A stretch of DNA of 64,000 bases from Salipaludibacillus agaradhaerens (GCF_002019735.1 NZ_KV917378.1:1514869-1578868), one strand, 5' to 3'; counted from the first letter of the stretch, positions 1-8,555 are shown. Translations and numbers: made by a program. The notes: generated by a model not told the origin, from the letters alone.

Positions 1-294
1 ATGAAATAAAATATCCTCCGAACGCTCTTTAGGATCTATTTCTTGATTGGCTATTTCTTGCTTTAAACGTTGATAAACGTTCAATTTAAATGTATATTTA
101 TGTAAATCAGTGTTATAAAGGCGACGGACTCTCTCTAAAGAATTAATAGATAAAACATTATGTAAGCTTTCTGTGGCGAGTTGTGTATCACCTTTGTATA
201 CAATGTCAATATTACGATCTAAGAGGCTTGCGTCTTGAGCCGCTCCGCTCTCCTTTTTCTCGCCGCATCTTAAGATTTTCAGCATATTATTCAT
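1..294 (-). CDS. Unidentified protein downstream of lantibiotic precursor, 3' truncated by window edge
   Basis: An open frame of 98 codons starts at an ATG preceded by AAGGAG about 11 nt upstream and runs off the left edge without a stop. I do not recognise the N-terminal sequence: a short basic start, then a mainly helical charged stretch with many Leu, Arg and Lys. It is the first gene after the precursor peptide, 114 bp away and separated by a tight hairpin. In class II lantibiotic loci this slot usually holds LanM (dehydratase/cyclase), and LanT or another modification enzyme is possible. That assignment is context only; no LanM motif lies in the visible part. The full gene outside the window would decide it. 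Confidence 0.6.
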   Translation of the reverse strand, partial: MNNMLKILRCGEKKESGAAQDASLLDRNIDIVYKGDTQLATESLHNVLSINSLERVRRLYNTDLHKYTFKLNVYQRLKQEIANQEIDPKERSEDILFH

Positions 295-318
295 AAATCT
301 ATCAACTCCTTTTAATGA

Positions 319-339
319 AGAAGGGGGAAGCCCCCTTCT
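319..339 (-). terminator. Hairpin between precursor gene and the next gene (likely attenuator)
   Basis: A 9-bp perfect stem (AGAAGGGGG / CCCCCTTCT) with a 3-nt loop lies between the precursor stop and the next start. On the minus strand it is followed by an AT-rich stretch without a clean T-run. Such stem-loops after lanA genes commonly allow partial read-through, so that precursor transcript exceeds enzyme transcript; that role is inferred. Confidence 0.65.
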
Positions 340-408
340 ATCGTCTTTTGCAATACTAGGTGGATCTTTTTTGCTATGATGTGTATGGAGCCTAAGTATG
401 ATTTCTTA

Positions 409-582
409 CTAGCACCAACATGTGTGAGTTGGGCAAATGCTGCATTCCCAAGTAATGGTACAATATTTCCCATCATTACCTTGGGAAATCCCTTGAACGT
501 CAGCTCCTCCGCTAACAGAATTCAAAGAGATCTCTTCCATCTCTTCTGCTACATTTCCAGCAATAGCATATAGCTCTTCCAT
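409..582 (-). CDS. Class II lanthipeptide (lantibiotic) precursor peptide, LanA
   Basis: This 57-aa peptide has an acidic helical leader (EE-rich, ending SVSGG) and a 31-residue core from Ala27. The leader has the double-Gly site cut by LanT C39 peptidases. The core carries KYCTITWEC, the CTxTxEC pattern shared by mersacidin, actagardine, plantaricin C and lacticin 3147 A1 that binds lipid II, and then SICPTHTCWC. I count 5 Cys and 6 Ser/Thr in the core, enough for up to five thioether rings. The ATG at 582 is chosen over the upstream GTG because AGGAGG sits 8 nt before it and overlaps the GTG. A ComA-like regulator lies upstream and an ABC exporter plus two-component system follow in the locus. 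Peptide class is confident; ring pattern and activity are inferred. Confidence 0.9.
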   Translation of the reverse strand: MEELYAIAGNVAEEMEEISLNSVSGGADVQGISQGNDGKYCTITWECSICPTHTCWC

Positions 583-662
583 CTTTATCACCTCCTTTAA
601 TTATTTAAAAACTTTACTATTTTCTGTTAATTCAACTTTAATAGATTTATAGAGTTGTGTCA

Positions 663-722
663 GCGAAAATATTGCTTCGCCTATACGCATTTATAAACTG
701 GTTTACCGAAGCATATTTTGCG
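663..722. repeat. Imperfect inverted repeat upstream of the lantibiotic precursor gene
   Basis: The arms at 663-679 and 707-722 (GCGAAAATATTGCTTCG and CGAAGCATATTTTGCG) are near-perfect reverse complements about 27 nt apart. They lie about 80-140 bp upstream of the precursor start. This could be a regulator site or a leader hairpin. The neighbouring ComA-like regulator is a candidate binder, although the arms do not match the B. subtilis ComA box closely. Confidence 0.5.
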
Positions 723-830
723 TCCTTTCACTAAATTAACCTTTTCACGTTAATTACTGAATGTTGATTAGCTGCATCTGAAATAAAAACGTGCCCCACC
801 TACCTCTCCCTCGATTATTTGATGAACGAC

Positions 831-879
831 AAAAAATAACAGCAAGATACCGCAGAAACACGACATCTCGCTGCTGTTA
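831..879 (-). terminator. Rho-independent terminator of the ComA-like regulator gene
   Basis: An imperfect stem built on AACAGC / GCTGTT is followed on the minus strand by ATTTTTTG. It lies about 125 bp after the stop at 1005, separating the regulator transcript from the precursor gene. Confidence 0.7.
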
Positions 880-1004
880 TATTAACCATTGTATACACTA
901 GATACGCTAAAAAATCGTTCACTCTCCTCAAAGGTAAATTCATCGTTCCAATGATTTTACTTGATTAAACGTTACTTAATACCTTTTTTAAATTACATGG
1001 CAGA

Positions 1005-1664
1005 CTAGCTAGGGATTTCTTTTAACGTAATAAGCGAATACTTATTTGCCTTACTTAAAGCCTCCGTTCTAGATTTTACGCCTAACTTATGGTAAATCTC
1101 TGTCAACGAATATTCTACTGCTCGTTGACTAATAAGAAGTCTATCGGCAATTTCCCGATTCGTTAAGCCTTCAGAAATAGATAGAATAATCTTCTGCTCT
1201 CTTTCCTTTAACGTAATATCTCTTAAACCATGTTTAGTAGTGAGTTCAGCTTTTGGCTCTGTTCGTCTTAGCTGCTTAAACAGTTGAGTGGGAAGAACTG
1301 TTTCACCTCGGACAACACATTCTATCGTATTAATGACCGTTTCATATGAGGCTTCTTTGCTGATGAATCCAGACACCCCAATTTCCATCAGTACATTGAA
1401 ATACTGAGATATATCGCCCCCTGTAAAAATAAGGATTCTTTTATCAGGATCATTCATTAAAATTTGTTTTGATAACTCAAAGCCATTTAAATAGGACATG
1501 AATAAATCGAGTAGAATAACATCGTAATCAACGTTTCCAATTCGTTCAAGAACATTTCTACTATCCGTCGCAATATCTACTGCCATTGTTTTATTTTTCT
1601 CCAATAATAACTTGAGACCTTGCACAACACATACATGATCATCTACCAAAAGCATATTTATCAT
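1005..1664 (-). CDS. ComA-like NarL/LuxR-family response regulator
   Basis: This 219-aa protein has a receiver domain (about 1-120) with the DD pair at 8-9 and phospho-acceptor Asp53, then a LuxR-type helix-turn-helix (about 150-212). The stretches GFELSKQIL and EYSLTEIYHKLGVKSRTEA closely resemble B. subtilis ComA, the ComX-ComP quorum regulator. No ComP-, ComX- or ComQ-like gene is in view, so it looks like an orphan or is driven by a kinase elsewhere. The start is supported by GGAG 9 nt upstream. Position between the precursor and the exporter suggests control of lantibiotic production (inferred). Confidence 0.88.
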   Translation of the reverse strand: MINMLLVDDHVCVVQGLKLLLEKNKTMAVDIATDSRNVLERIGNVDYDVILLDLFMSYLNGFELSKQILMNDPDKRILIFTGGDISQYFNVLMEIGVSGFISKEASYETVINTIECVVRGETVLPTQLFKQLRRTEPKAELTTKHGLRDITLKEREQKIILSISEGLTNREIADRLLISQRAVEYSLTEIYHKLGVKSRTEALSKANKYSLITLKEIPS

Positions 1665-1902
1665 AATATTTTTCTCCTTAATTATTATTCATCTCTTTAT
1701 CAACAAGAGATCTTATCTAAAAAGTAGAAACATATCACTCTATGAATGATTTAGCATATCATGTACAGGTTACTTCAGCCTGTACTAAGTCACTTTGAAG
1801 CTAGGTTCAGAGAAGAAATCTTCCCTGTCCCTTTCACGATTGCGTTGTATAAGGTATCTCACTAAAATTTCCATACCGAATAAACTTTTTATTCGTATAA
1901 AT

Positions 1903-2097
1903 CTAATTGGAGCTAATAAAAATAAACATTGCAAAACTAATAATATAAACAATAAATAACCCAATTACCCATTTAGTAGACTTACGTCCTTTATTCAATA
2001 TACCTCCTTTGAGTCCAAAGTTAAGAAGGTTAGCAATAAAAACTGCCAGCGCTCCACCCAATGAAATAATGGCGATAATAAATGTTATTTTTTCCAT
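1903..2097 (-). CDS. Small two-span membrane protein in the lantibiotic locus
   Basis: This 64-aa protein has two predicted membrane helices (about 4-26 and 43-62) joined by a basic loop rich in Lys, Arg and Gly. The start is supported by GGAAGG about 6 nt upstream. I recognise no family. It is co-oriented with the ABC exporter genes 84 bp upstream and the regulator downstream. In bacteriocin clusters such small membrane proteins are often immunity factors, which is inference here; a generic membrane protein is the alternative. Confidence 0.65.
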   Translation of the reverse strand: MEKITFIIAIISLGGALAVFIANLLNFGLKGGILNKGRKSTKWVIGLFIVYIISFAMFIFISSN

Positions 2098-2180
2098 TAG
2101 AATCCTTCCTCTCTATTGAATGTATTTAACACTTCATAGAATGTGAGGCTGACGTTTAATACCCTCCTGATTTCGTACCA

Positions 2181-2915
2181 TCAACTCATTCTAGTCTTTT
2201 GCGAATATTTATATAATCCTAATAAGGAGGTCGCAATATAAGCAAAAAAGATAGCACTTCCCCACAATTCTAGCTGAGTTCTACCGTATCCCATCGATGA
2301 ATCAAAAAATTGGATACTTAAGCGATAGGCAAATGAAAAAGGGAAAATAATTGAAAAATCAGCTCCAAGTAAAATCGTCGTAACGAAAATAAATGCAACA
2401 CCTGCAATCACTACGCTGAGAATATTCCTTGTCATAAACACCAATAATGCCGCAACTGGAATAATCAGCAATATTAAAAATGAAAACAGAAAGGAGGTGA
2501 AAAAGTGGGTAACAACCGTCATTAACTGGATTTCTGTTCTAAATAATACCCACAAAGTCACGAGATGGATCACATGATTTAAGATAGCTGTCCCTAGTAA
2601 TAATATAAAGGCAGCAATCATCTTCGAGCCCATTAGACTGAAATTATGAAACGGATACGAGATCCAATTTAATGTCGTCCTGTTTTGAAATTCAGTGTAA
2701 AAAAAGAAGCCAGTAAAAATGAATACAAGTGTAGGGAAAAGAATGGCATATTGATTAAACACAAAATAATAGTATTTACCTGCATCCATCTCGCCACTCA
2801 TCATTAACATGCCAGCTGTATTGATCAAAAAAGGTAAAAAGCTGACGACTAAAATAACATACACCATCTTCAAACGTTTTAATTTGGTTAATTCATTTTT
2901 AATAAGTAAGTTCAT
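2181..2915 (-). CDS. ABC-2 type permease of lantibiotic/bacitracin-type exporter
   Basis: This 244-aa integral membrane protein has about six hydrophobic segments and an N-terminal cytosolic start typed NELTKLKR, common to BcrB/LanE/LanG permeases. The ATG at 2915 is preferred over the GTG at 2924 because GAGGTG lies 6 nt before it. It overlaps the ATPase gene by 17 bp, so the two are translationally coupled and form one transporter. In lantibiotic producers such pairs pump the peptide out of the membrane for self-protection. Only one permease gene is seen, where LanFEG systems often have two. Export of another peptide antibiotic is possible. Confidence 0.85.
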   Translation of the reverse strand: MNLLIKNELTKLKRLKMVYVILVVSFLPFLINTAGMLMMSGEMDAGKYYYFVFNQYAILFPTLVFIFTGFFFYTEFQNRTTLNWISYPFHNFSLMGSKMIAAFILLLGTAILNHVIHLVTLWVLFRTEIQLMTVVTHFFTSFLFSFLILLIIPVAALLVFMTRNILSVVIAGVAFIFVTTILLGADFSIIFPFSFAYRLSIQFFDSSMGYGRTQLELWGSAIFFAYIATSLLGLYKYSQKTRMS

Positions 2916-3825
2916 ATTCTTCACCTCTAGATAATAGCTTTAAATATAAATCTTCTAATGAAAGCTCGAATACTTCTAGTTTTATAACTGGAATCTTATA
3001 TTGTTCCAGTAACACCTTGACCTCCCTTTGTCCAAAGGGGGACACAAATTCTACGTAATCTTCTTCTTGAAATATCCGTTGTCCATGAAGTTCTGTCATT
3101 AGCTCTGGTTGTAAATCAAAAGGTGTACTCAGCTTATACATATAATTTTTTGTCCGATCCACCATATTCATAGCCATTTCAAAAATAATGTTGCCATTAT
3201 TCATAAAAATGATGTCGTCCGCCATCAAATCAATTTCATTCAGTAAGTGACTGGAAATAATCACCGTCGTTCCTTTACTTGCTACCTCTTGGATAAGCAT
3301 CTCTCTTACTTCCTTTATTCCGTGTGGATCTAACCCATTTGTCGGTTCATCAAGTAACAACAGTTTTGGCTGATGAGCCATGGCTCTCGCTATACCTAAC
3401 CGCTGTTTCATACCTAATGACGTTTCAGAAAATAACTTCTCTTTATGTTTGTAAAGACCAACCTTTTTTAATAAAGAACAAATGTGGGCCTCTGACAAAT
3501 CTTGATTTAAATATCTCATATGAAGAAGGAGATTTTCCATCAATGTTAAATTGTCATAAAAACCAGGAAATTCAATAATACTGCCAATCGAACTTATTAA
3601 ACTCTTATCTGGATGATCATATAAATTTTGTCCTTGAAAAGTAATGGTGCCTGACGTCGGGCGAAAAACACCTAGTAAAACTTTTAAAAGTGTCGTCTTT
3701 CCAGCACCGTTAGGGCCTAAAAGGCCATAAATCTTTCCCTTTTCAATATTTAAGTTGACCTCACTAAGAACCGTTTTCTTTTTTATTTTCACCGTCAAGT
3801 CTTCTACTTTTAATATATTTTCCAT
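2899..3825 (-). CDS. ABC transporter ATPase, BcrA/LanF type
   Basis: This 308-aa protein has Walker A GPNGAGKT (37-44), signature SLGMKQRLGIARA (about 136-148), Walker B LLLLDEP (155-161) and a switch His in SSHLL. The usual Q-loop Gln is Glu85 in GSIIEFPGFYDNL. This E-loop is a reported hallmark of LanF lantibiotic-immunity ATPases. A C-terminal extension of about 90 residues follows the nucleotide domain, as in BcrA. It heads a two-gene transporter unit with the overlapping permease. A self-immunity role is inferred from family and neighbours; bacitracin-like resistance is the alternative. Confidence 0.9.
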   Translation of the reverse strand: MENILKVEDLTVKIKKKTVLSEVNLNIEKGKIYGLLGPNGAGKTTLLKVLLGVFRPTSGTITFQGQNLYDHPDKSLISSIGSIIEFPGFYDNLTLMENLLLHMRYLNQDLSEAHICSLLKKVGLYKHKEKLFSETSLGMKQRLGIARAMAHQPKLLLLDEPTNGLDPHGIKEVREMLIQEVASKGTTVIISSHLLNEIDLMADDIIFMNNGNIIFEMAMNMVDRTKNYMYKLSTPFDLQPELMTELHGQRIFQEEDYVEFVSPFGQREVKVLLEQYKIPVIKLEVFELSLEDLYLKLLSRGEEYELTY

Positions 3826-3942
3826 ATAAATGACACCTTACCTTCCTCTCCATTTATAAGTTAAGTATAAACAGGCAAGGTTAAATTCTATCCTTTTTCT
3901 AGGTTAAAAATAGATTAAAACACCGTCCCCTGTAGCCCAAAT

Positions 3943-3980
3943 TAAAAAAAGTGTGTATCCATCTTGCTTACGGATACACA
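3943..3980 (-). terminator. Terminator after the histidine kinase gene
   Basis: A 9-bp stem (TGTGTATCC / GGATACACA) with an 11-nt loop is followed on the minus strand by a run of T. It lies between the kinase stop and the ABC transporter, so the two units have separate transcripts. Confidence 0.8.
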
Positions 3981-4032
3981 TTTAACGTACATGTTCATAT
4001 ACATATCAAGTTAGAGACTCAGTTAACCTTCA

Positions 4033-5391
4033 CTACTCACTGCCTGTCTTTTTAACGATAGGCTGAATCGTAATTGTCGTCCCTAGTGTTTTATCAGAAA
4101 CCGTTTTCTTTAAGTTCATTTGCTGCAACATCATATCTACAATCGATAGTCCAATCCCCGCACCACTTAACTTCGAAGGCGTTGTCATGCCCGGACCGTG
4201 ATCGCATATTTTTAAAACAGAGGTACCTTGTTCTCTCATCGTTTTCACAGCGATATACTTTCCTTCCCTTGCATGCCGTTGCACATTTTGAAACAGATTA
4301 TCTAGAACCCTCCGCAGCCATGTTTCATCAACTTCCCATTCAATCGGCAGTGTCAAATCTACCTCAATATCAAACCCGAGCTCTTCAAAAATAGGATACC
4401 AAGCGATGATAGACGAGCGGACGACTGTTGTAATATTCAATGATTGTTTATTAATTGGTAGTTTCCCTTCACTTAGTACAGTGTACGACGACAAGTTATC
4501 AATTAGTTCAGCCATAAAGTTAACCTTTTCATTGATAATTTTAAGTGATTCGTTTGCTCTCGGATTTAATTCGTACTGATTTAATTTATGGGAGTGACCA
4601 TTTATAATAGACAACGGTGTACGTAAATCATGCGATAAATTAGCAATGAGTCGCTTACGAATGACCTCCTCCGTTTTTTCTTTTTCTCTACTCTCCTTTA
4701 ATTGCTTTACCATTCTGTTAAATGAGTGCTCTAATTGACCGATTTCATCATCCTTTTCTACGTTCATTTCCGAAGGAACGAGCTGATTTTTACTGACCTC
4801 CATGTTTTTTTGAATTCTCACAAGTCTTTTCCTTAATTGGTTAAAGAACACCCAAGAAATGAAAACAAAGAGAAACCAAATTAACCCTAAAGCAATAAAC
4901 CAGACAAACGAATAACGGTCTCGAAGAACTTCCCACTCTGATCCAATATAAGCTTGAGGAATTCTCAGCAAGGCATAGCCACTATTTTCCGCTCCTTCTA
5001 CATAAGAAAATGTTGTAAAATAATCATCCTCTTGTTCTGCCTTCATATATGCAATCGTCTCAGATACACGCCATTTTTCATTTAGGTCCTCGGTTTGACC
5101 GTCAGACATGAGCAAATCTCCTTCATCACTGAGCCAAAAAATCATAGATTCAGGGAACAAATCAATACTTTTTAGATGATCTATCACATCATCGTTCGCC
5201 ATTCCTGTTAGGGAAGTGACTTGCTTGTTCCATTCTTCTTCTATTTCATCCTGTTCATAAAACTCTTCAGACGTAAAATTGCCTAACTGCATAATAACGG
5301 AATAGTAAAGGAAATTCACACCTAAATAAGAAATCGGAAAGATAAAAAGCGACAACAAAATGATCATGATATACTTTGTTGATAGTTTCAC
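4033..5391 (-). CDS. Two-component sensor histidine kinase
   Basis: This 452-aa protein has two membrane spans (about 7-32 and 162-184) flanking an extracytoplasmic sensor of about 130 residues. A HAMP segment follows, then HisKA with NLSHDLRTPL (His254), and an ATPase domain with N-box NLFQNVQRHA, DHGPGM and GAGIGLSIV. It overlaps the response-regulator gene by 4 bp. The architecture matches kinases that govern lantibiotic immunity or production (NisK/SpaK, MrsK2 type). The signal is not evident from sequence; sensing of the peptide itself is a plausible inference. Confidence 0.92.
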   Translation of the reverse strand: MKLSTKYIMIILLSLFIFPISYLGVNFLYYSVIMQLGNFTSEEFYEQDEIEEEWNKQVTSLTGMANDDVIDHLKSIDLFPESMIFWLSDEGDLLMSDGQTEDLNEKWRVSETIAYMKAEQEDDYFTTFSYVEGAENSGYALLRIPQAYIGSEWEVLRDRYSFVWFIALGLIWFLFVFISWVFFNQLRKRLVRIQKNMEVSKNQLVPSEMNVEKDDEIGQLEHSFNRMVKQLKESREKEKTEEVIRKRLIANLSHDLRTPLSIINGHSHKLNQYELNPRANESLKIINEKVNFMAELIDNLSSYTVLSEGKLPINKQSLNITTVVRSSIIAWYPIFEELGFDIEVDLTLPIEWEVDETWLRRVLDNLFQNVQRHAREGKYIAVKTMREQGTSVLKICDHGPGMTTPSKLSGAGIGLSIVDMMLQQMNLKKTVSDKTLGTTITIQPIVKKTGSE

Positions 5392-6062
5392 TGTTTCACT
5401 CTATAACCGAGTCCGCGAATCGTTTGAATGATTTTCGGGTCCTCTGGCTTTTTCTCAATTTTTTGTCTTAAATAACGGATATGTACATTTAACGTTTTAT
5501 CTCCCTCAATATACGGCTGGTTCCAGACATTGGAATAAATTTGTTCTTTCGTTAAAATTTGATTTGTATTTCTTAATAAATAATGAAAAATTTTAAACTG
5601 CTTTTCAGTTAGAAAAATCTCTTCATTCGTTTCAGTATTAAAAATCTGATTTGCTTTTAAATCAACTTTTAAATGGTCAATATACACAACGTCTAACGTT
5701 ACTTTCTCAAATCGACGCAGCAAAATATCAATTCTTAGTAGAAGTTCTTTCGGGTGAAAAGGTTTAGTTAAATAATCATCCGCGAATTCTAATCCTTTGA
5801 GTTTATCCTCGATGGCCGTTCTTGCTGTCAAAAACAAAATAGGAATAGTTTCATTCATTTCCTTTATTCTTTGTCCTACTGTAAAACCGTCCAACCCTGG
5901 AAGCATTATATCTAAAATAACCATCTCTACCTTATCAAGGTACCGATCAAATTGGTTGCCTGATTTTAACCATGTCAATTCATAACCATTATCTATTAAG
6001 TTTTGCTTTACTAAATCTCCTACCTCATTGTCATCCTCTATGTATAAAATATGATTCCCCAT
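5388..6062 (-). CDS. OmpR/PhoB-family response regulator
   Basis: This 224-aa protein has a receiver domain with Asp51 (VILDIMLPGLDG), the LTAR stretch and the Lys of LTKPF, then a winged-helix domain ending TIRGLGYRV. The start at 6062 is chosen because GGAGG lies 7 nt before this ATG; the open frame extends further upstream without a ribosome site. It is the first gene of a two-gene operon with the overlapping kinase. The likely target is the ABC exporter operon immediately downstream. Confidence 0.92.
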   Translation of the reverse strand: MGNHILYIEDDNEVGDLVKQNLIDNGYELTWLKSGNQFDRYLDKVEMVILDIMLPGLDGFTVGQRIKEMNETIPILFLTARTAIEDKLKGLEFADDYLTKPFHPKELLLRIDILLRRFEKVTLDVVYIDHLKVDLKANQIFNTETNEEIFLTEKQFKIFHYLLRNTNQILTKEQIYSNVWNQPYIEGDKTLNVHIRYLRQKIEKKPEDPKIIQTIRGLGYRVKQ

Positions 6063-6309
6063 AGTATAGCCTCCTCCGAAACAATAATTAAATGTGCGGA
6101 TCATATCTTTCCATCAGTCCCTTTTAATACCTTTTTAGCTTAACATGATTTTCCAAGCTCGTGAATATTTAATTAGATATTTGGGAGATGACCAAAAACT
6201 TCCACTGATTGAAGCTTCGTTTTATGACAGAGGTAAATAAAGTATTGAGCTGTGCAGGCTTCCATTATTTTAAGGACTTCAGAAGGACATTCCTCTACTT
6301 AAAGGCATT

Positions 6310-6397
6310 CAACTGTTGAGTCACGTTGAAATTGCACCTCCCGTCTATCTAAATTTTTCTCTTCTCTCTATTTTGACACGGGCGTTTTAGGGGCGAT
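6310..6397 (+). repeat. Dispersed element A, degraded copy
   Basis: It matches the 3' half of the repeat: CCCGTCTATCTAAAT, then TCTCTATTTTGACACGGG, then GGCGTTTTAGGGGCG. The paired CCCG...CGGG arms of the second hairpin are kept, and the first hairpin is lost. Confidence 0.55.
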
Positions 6398-6518
6398 CAT
6401 TTGGAAAAAATAGGTTTACCATTATGGAAGACTAACCCACGTTATCACTTTAAGAGCGGTGTATGTTTATTTCTTGTCAACTTGAAAAAAATTGAATCAT
6501 GCAACATTATCAAGCTAA

Positions 6519-6558
6519 AAAAGCGTCAGGAAAGAAAATTGTCCTTACTGACGCTTTT
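6519..6558. terminator. Strong hairpin terminator without an adjacent gene
   Basis: An 11-bp stem (AAAAGCGTCAG / CTGACGCTTTT) carries A and T runs on both sides, so it could act in either direction. The nearest gene end on the minus strand is the AraC-type gene at 6810, about 250 bp away. Confidence 0.7.
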
Positions 6559-6809
6559 GATTTAATAGATGGAAGAATTCAACATCTAAATAAATATATT
6601 TATTCCCTTTTCATGAAATACCATTATAATGTTTACTAATTATAATCTATTACAAATCACCAATGATCAATATATCCCCCATCCGTTTATTAAAGTTCAG
6701 TTCCCAATGTTACTAGCCTTAATTCATAGTTTGTCCGTCTCTTTCTGGAATATCATTTTTTCAAATGACAAATTAATCCGAACTATTTAATTTCTCATCT
6801 AGAACGAGA

Positions 6810-7721
6810 TTACTTTCCTACTGGTCTAACCCATATTTCCATATATGCCACATCCGAGTTAGTTTTATAATATTTTTCTACTGAGAAAGGGTGTGTTGCC
6901 AACTGATGGTTAACAAGCCACGTGCCAAAAAGGTAATTCATCGCTTTACTTAGGACTGAAGTTGTTAATAACTGGAAGTTTTCTGCCTCAAAACAACATA
7001 CTACATACTCCCCAGGGGGTAACGACCATGTCACAAACTCTCCAGCATCATAAGAAGTAGCGCTCATCTCACCCCCAACAAAATAAGTAAATGTATTTTG
7101 TCCATCATCACCCATAGAAGAAACGCCTACTTCTTTCCCATCTGGCTTAAGTATTGGAAGGTGTGATACCATGCTGTGAAAGGTATCCCATAATTGACCA
7201 GGCTCATCAACACCAGTGGTTTCTCCAATTGGTGTTTGAGAGATCAAAACTTGACCGGACAAACCGATATATGTCTCAGCTACCTCAAGTGTCTTTCGTT
7301 TTATTTCTAGAACCATGCTGTCTGTAATCAGAGGAACACCTAAATCAACCACCGTATACTTTAACAGTAATTCAGGTTTCATAATATGATTAAGGTGAAC
7401 AGGATGAGTACGGTATTCTTCTGGTGTTATGCCGTATGCTTCCTTAAAAGCACGAGTAAACGTTTCGTGCGATGAAAACCCAAAATCTAATGCGATGTCT
7501 ATAATCCTTTTACTGAGATCTCCTAATTTTTCAGACGCTCTTGCAAGACGTCTTAGCTTTATATACTCGTTTACAGATCTCTTGACCAACCTCTTAAAGA
7601 GACGTTGAAAATAAAACTGTGATAGGGCCGCTTTTTTGGCCAGTCCTTCAATTTTAATTTCTTCAGACAAGTGTTCCTCAATATAATCGACAGTTTTTTG
7701 AATCTGTTCCCATGAGTGCAT
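6810..7721 (-). CDS. AraC-family regulator with GyrI-like effector domain
   Basis: This 303-aa protein has an N-terminal AraC/XylS double helix-turn-helix (about 5-105), with the hallmark FGFSSHETFTRAFKEAYGITPEEYR. A C-terminal GyrI-like ligand-binding domain follows (about 125-300), with EYVVCCFE and a final YMEIWVRPV. This is the Rob/BmrR-like layout used to sense small hydrophobic molecules. The start at 7721 is fixed by GAGGAGGTG just upstream; the open frame extends 39 codons further without a ribosome site. No target gene is evident nearby. Confidence 0.9.
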   Translation of the reverse strand: MHSWEQIQKTVDYIEEHLSEEIKIEGLAKKAALSQFYFQRLFKRLVKRSVNEYIKLRRLARASEKLGDLSKRIIDIALDFGFSSHETFTRAFKEAYGITPEEYRTHPVHLNHIMKPELLLKYTVVDLGVPLITDSMVLEIKRKTLEVAETYIGLSGQVLISQTPIGETTGVDEPGQLWDTFHSMVSHLPILKPDGKEVGVSSMGDDGQNTFTYFVGGEMSATSYDAGEFVTWSLPPGEYVVCCFEAENFQLLTTSVLSKAMNYLFGTWLVNHQLATHPFSVEKYYKTNSDVAYMEIWVRPVGK

Positions 7722-8102
7722 GATAAGCACCTCCTCACAAACAAGATAACACGATATTTGCCCATATCGCTTGACAACCAATGCCATCTTTATGAGATGT
7801 GGTATTATTTTTGAGTTCAGCATTTTTATAGTAAACATAAGAGATGATTAAGCCACACAGTTTCCCATTCCTCTAACCCCTCTTCTTTCAAGCCAGATTA
7901 ATTTAAGCTCACGATAAACTAGTTTTAATACTCAGTTAACATTTCTGACTGTGCCTTCTAATAAGGAAGCATACTTACTGCGGTCATGCTTTCTATTTGA
8001 CAAAACATACAAGCATTTAATAAACTTCCTTTGCAGGTTTAAACAAAATTAACTATTCTCATAACCATATACAATTACTATTGCAACACCTAAGGAGGAA
8101 AA

Positions 8103-8555
8103 ATGGCAGAGCACCGATTTCATTTAAAAGCAAACTGGCCTGGTTTACGTAATGATGTAGGTGAAATTGAAACAGCAAACCTATTCACAAAAGTGTCTAT
8201 CCCACCTGAAATGGACGGCCCAGGGATAGGAACTAACCCTGATGAAATGCTGCTTGGTGCAGCCGCTACCTGTTACATCATTACATTAGCGGCTATGATG
8301 GAACGCAGCCAATTAGATAAAGTGAGTTTAACGATGACATCAGTTGGCATAGTTGACGTTACCAACGGTACCATTACTTATAAGAAAATCATTCACCGCC
8401 CAGACATCGTATTAAAATCTAGTGTCAACGATGGAGATTTTAAGCTGGCAGATAAGCTTGCTAACAACGCGGAAAAAGTGTGTATGATTAGTCGAGCACT
8501 TCAAGGGAATGTAACCATCGATGTATATCCAACTATTAGTGCTGCCAGTGAGTGA
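8103..8555 (+). CDS. OsmC-family peroxiredoxin (SACOL1771-like)
   Basis: This 150-aa protein of OsmC size and fold has the two conserved Cys in AAATCYI (about 59) and EKVCMI (about 125). Family members reduce organic hydroperoxides through these cysteines. The start is supported by AAGGAGG 6 nt upstream. It stands alone on the plus strand, divergent from the AraC-type regulator. Confidence 0.88.
   Translation: MAEHRFHLKANWPGLRNDVGEIETANLFTKVSIPPEMDGPGIGTNPDEMLLGAAATCYIITLAAMMERSQLDKVSLTMTSVGIVDVTNGTITYKKIIHRPDIVLKSSVNDGDFKLADKLANNAEKVCMISRALQGNVTIDVYPTISAASE

Larger units (their letters stand above)
6063..6809. other. 747-bp intergenic region with repeat remnant and orphan terminator
   Basis: I see no convincing gene here. 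The region contains a degraded copy of the dispersed element A (about 6310-6397) and a strong terminator-like hairpin at 6519-6558. Neither belongs to an obvious coding sequence, so this may be the scar of a lost gene. Confidence 0.6.
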
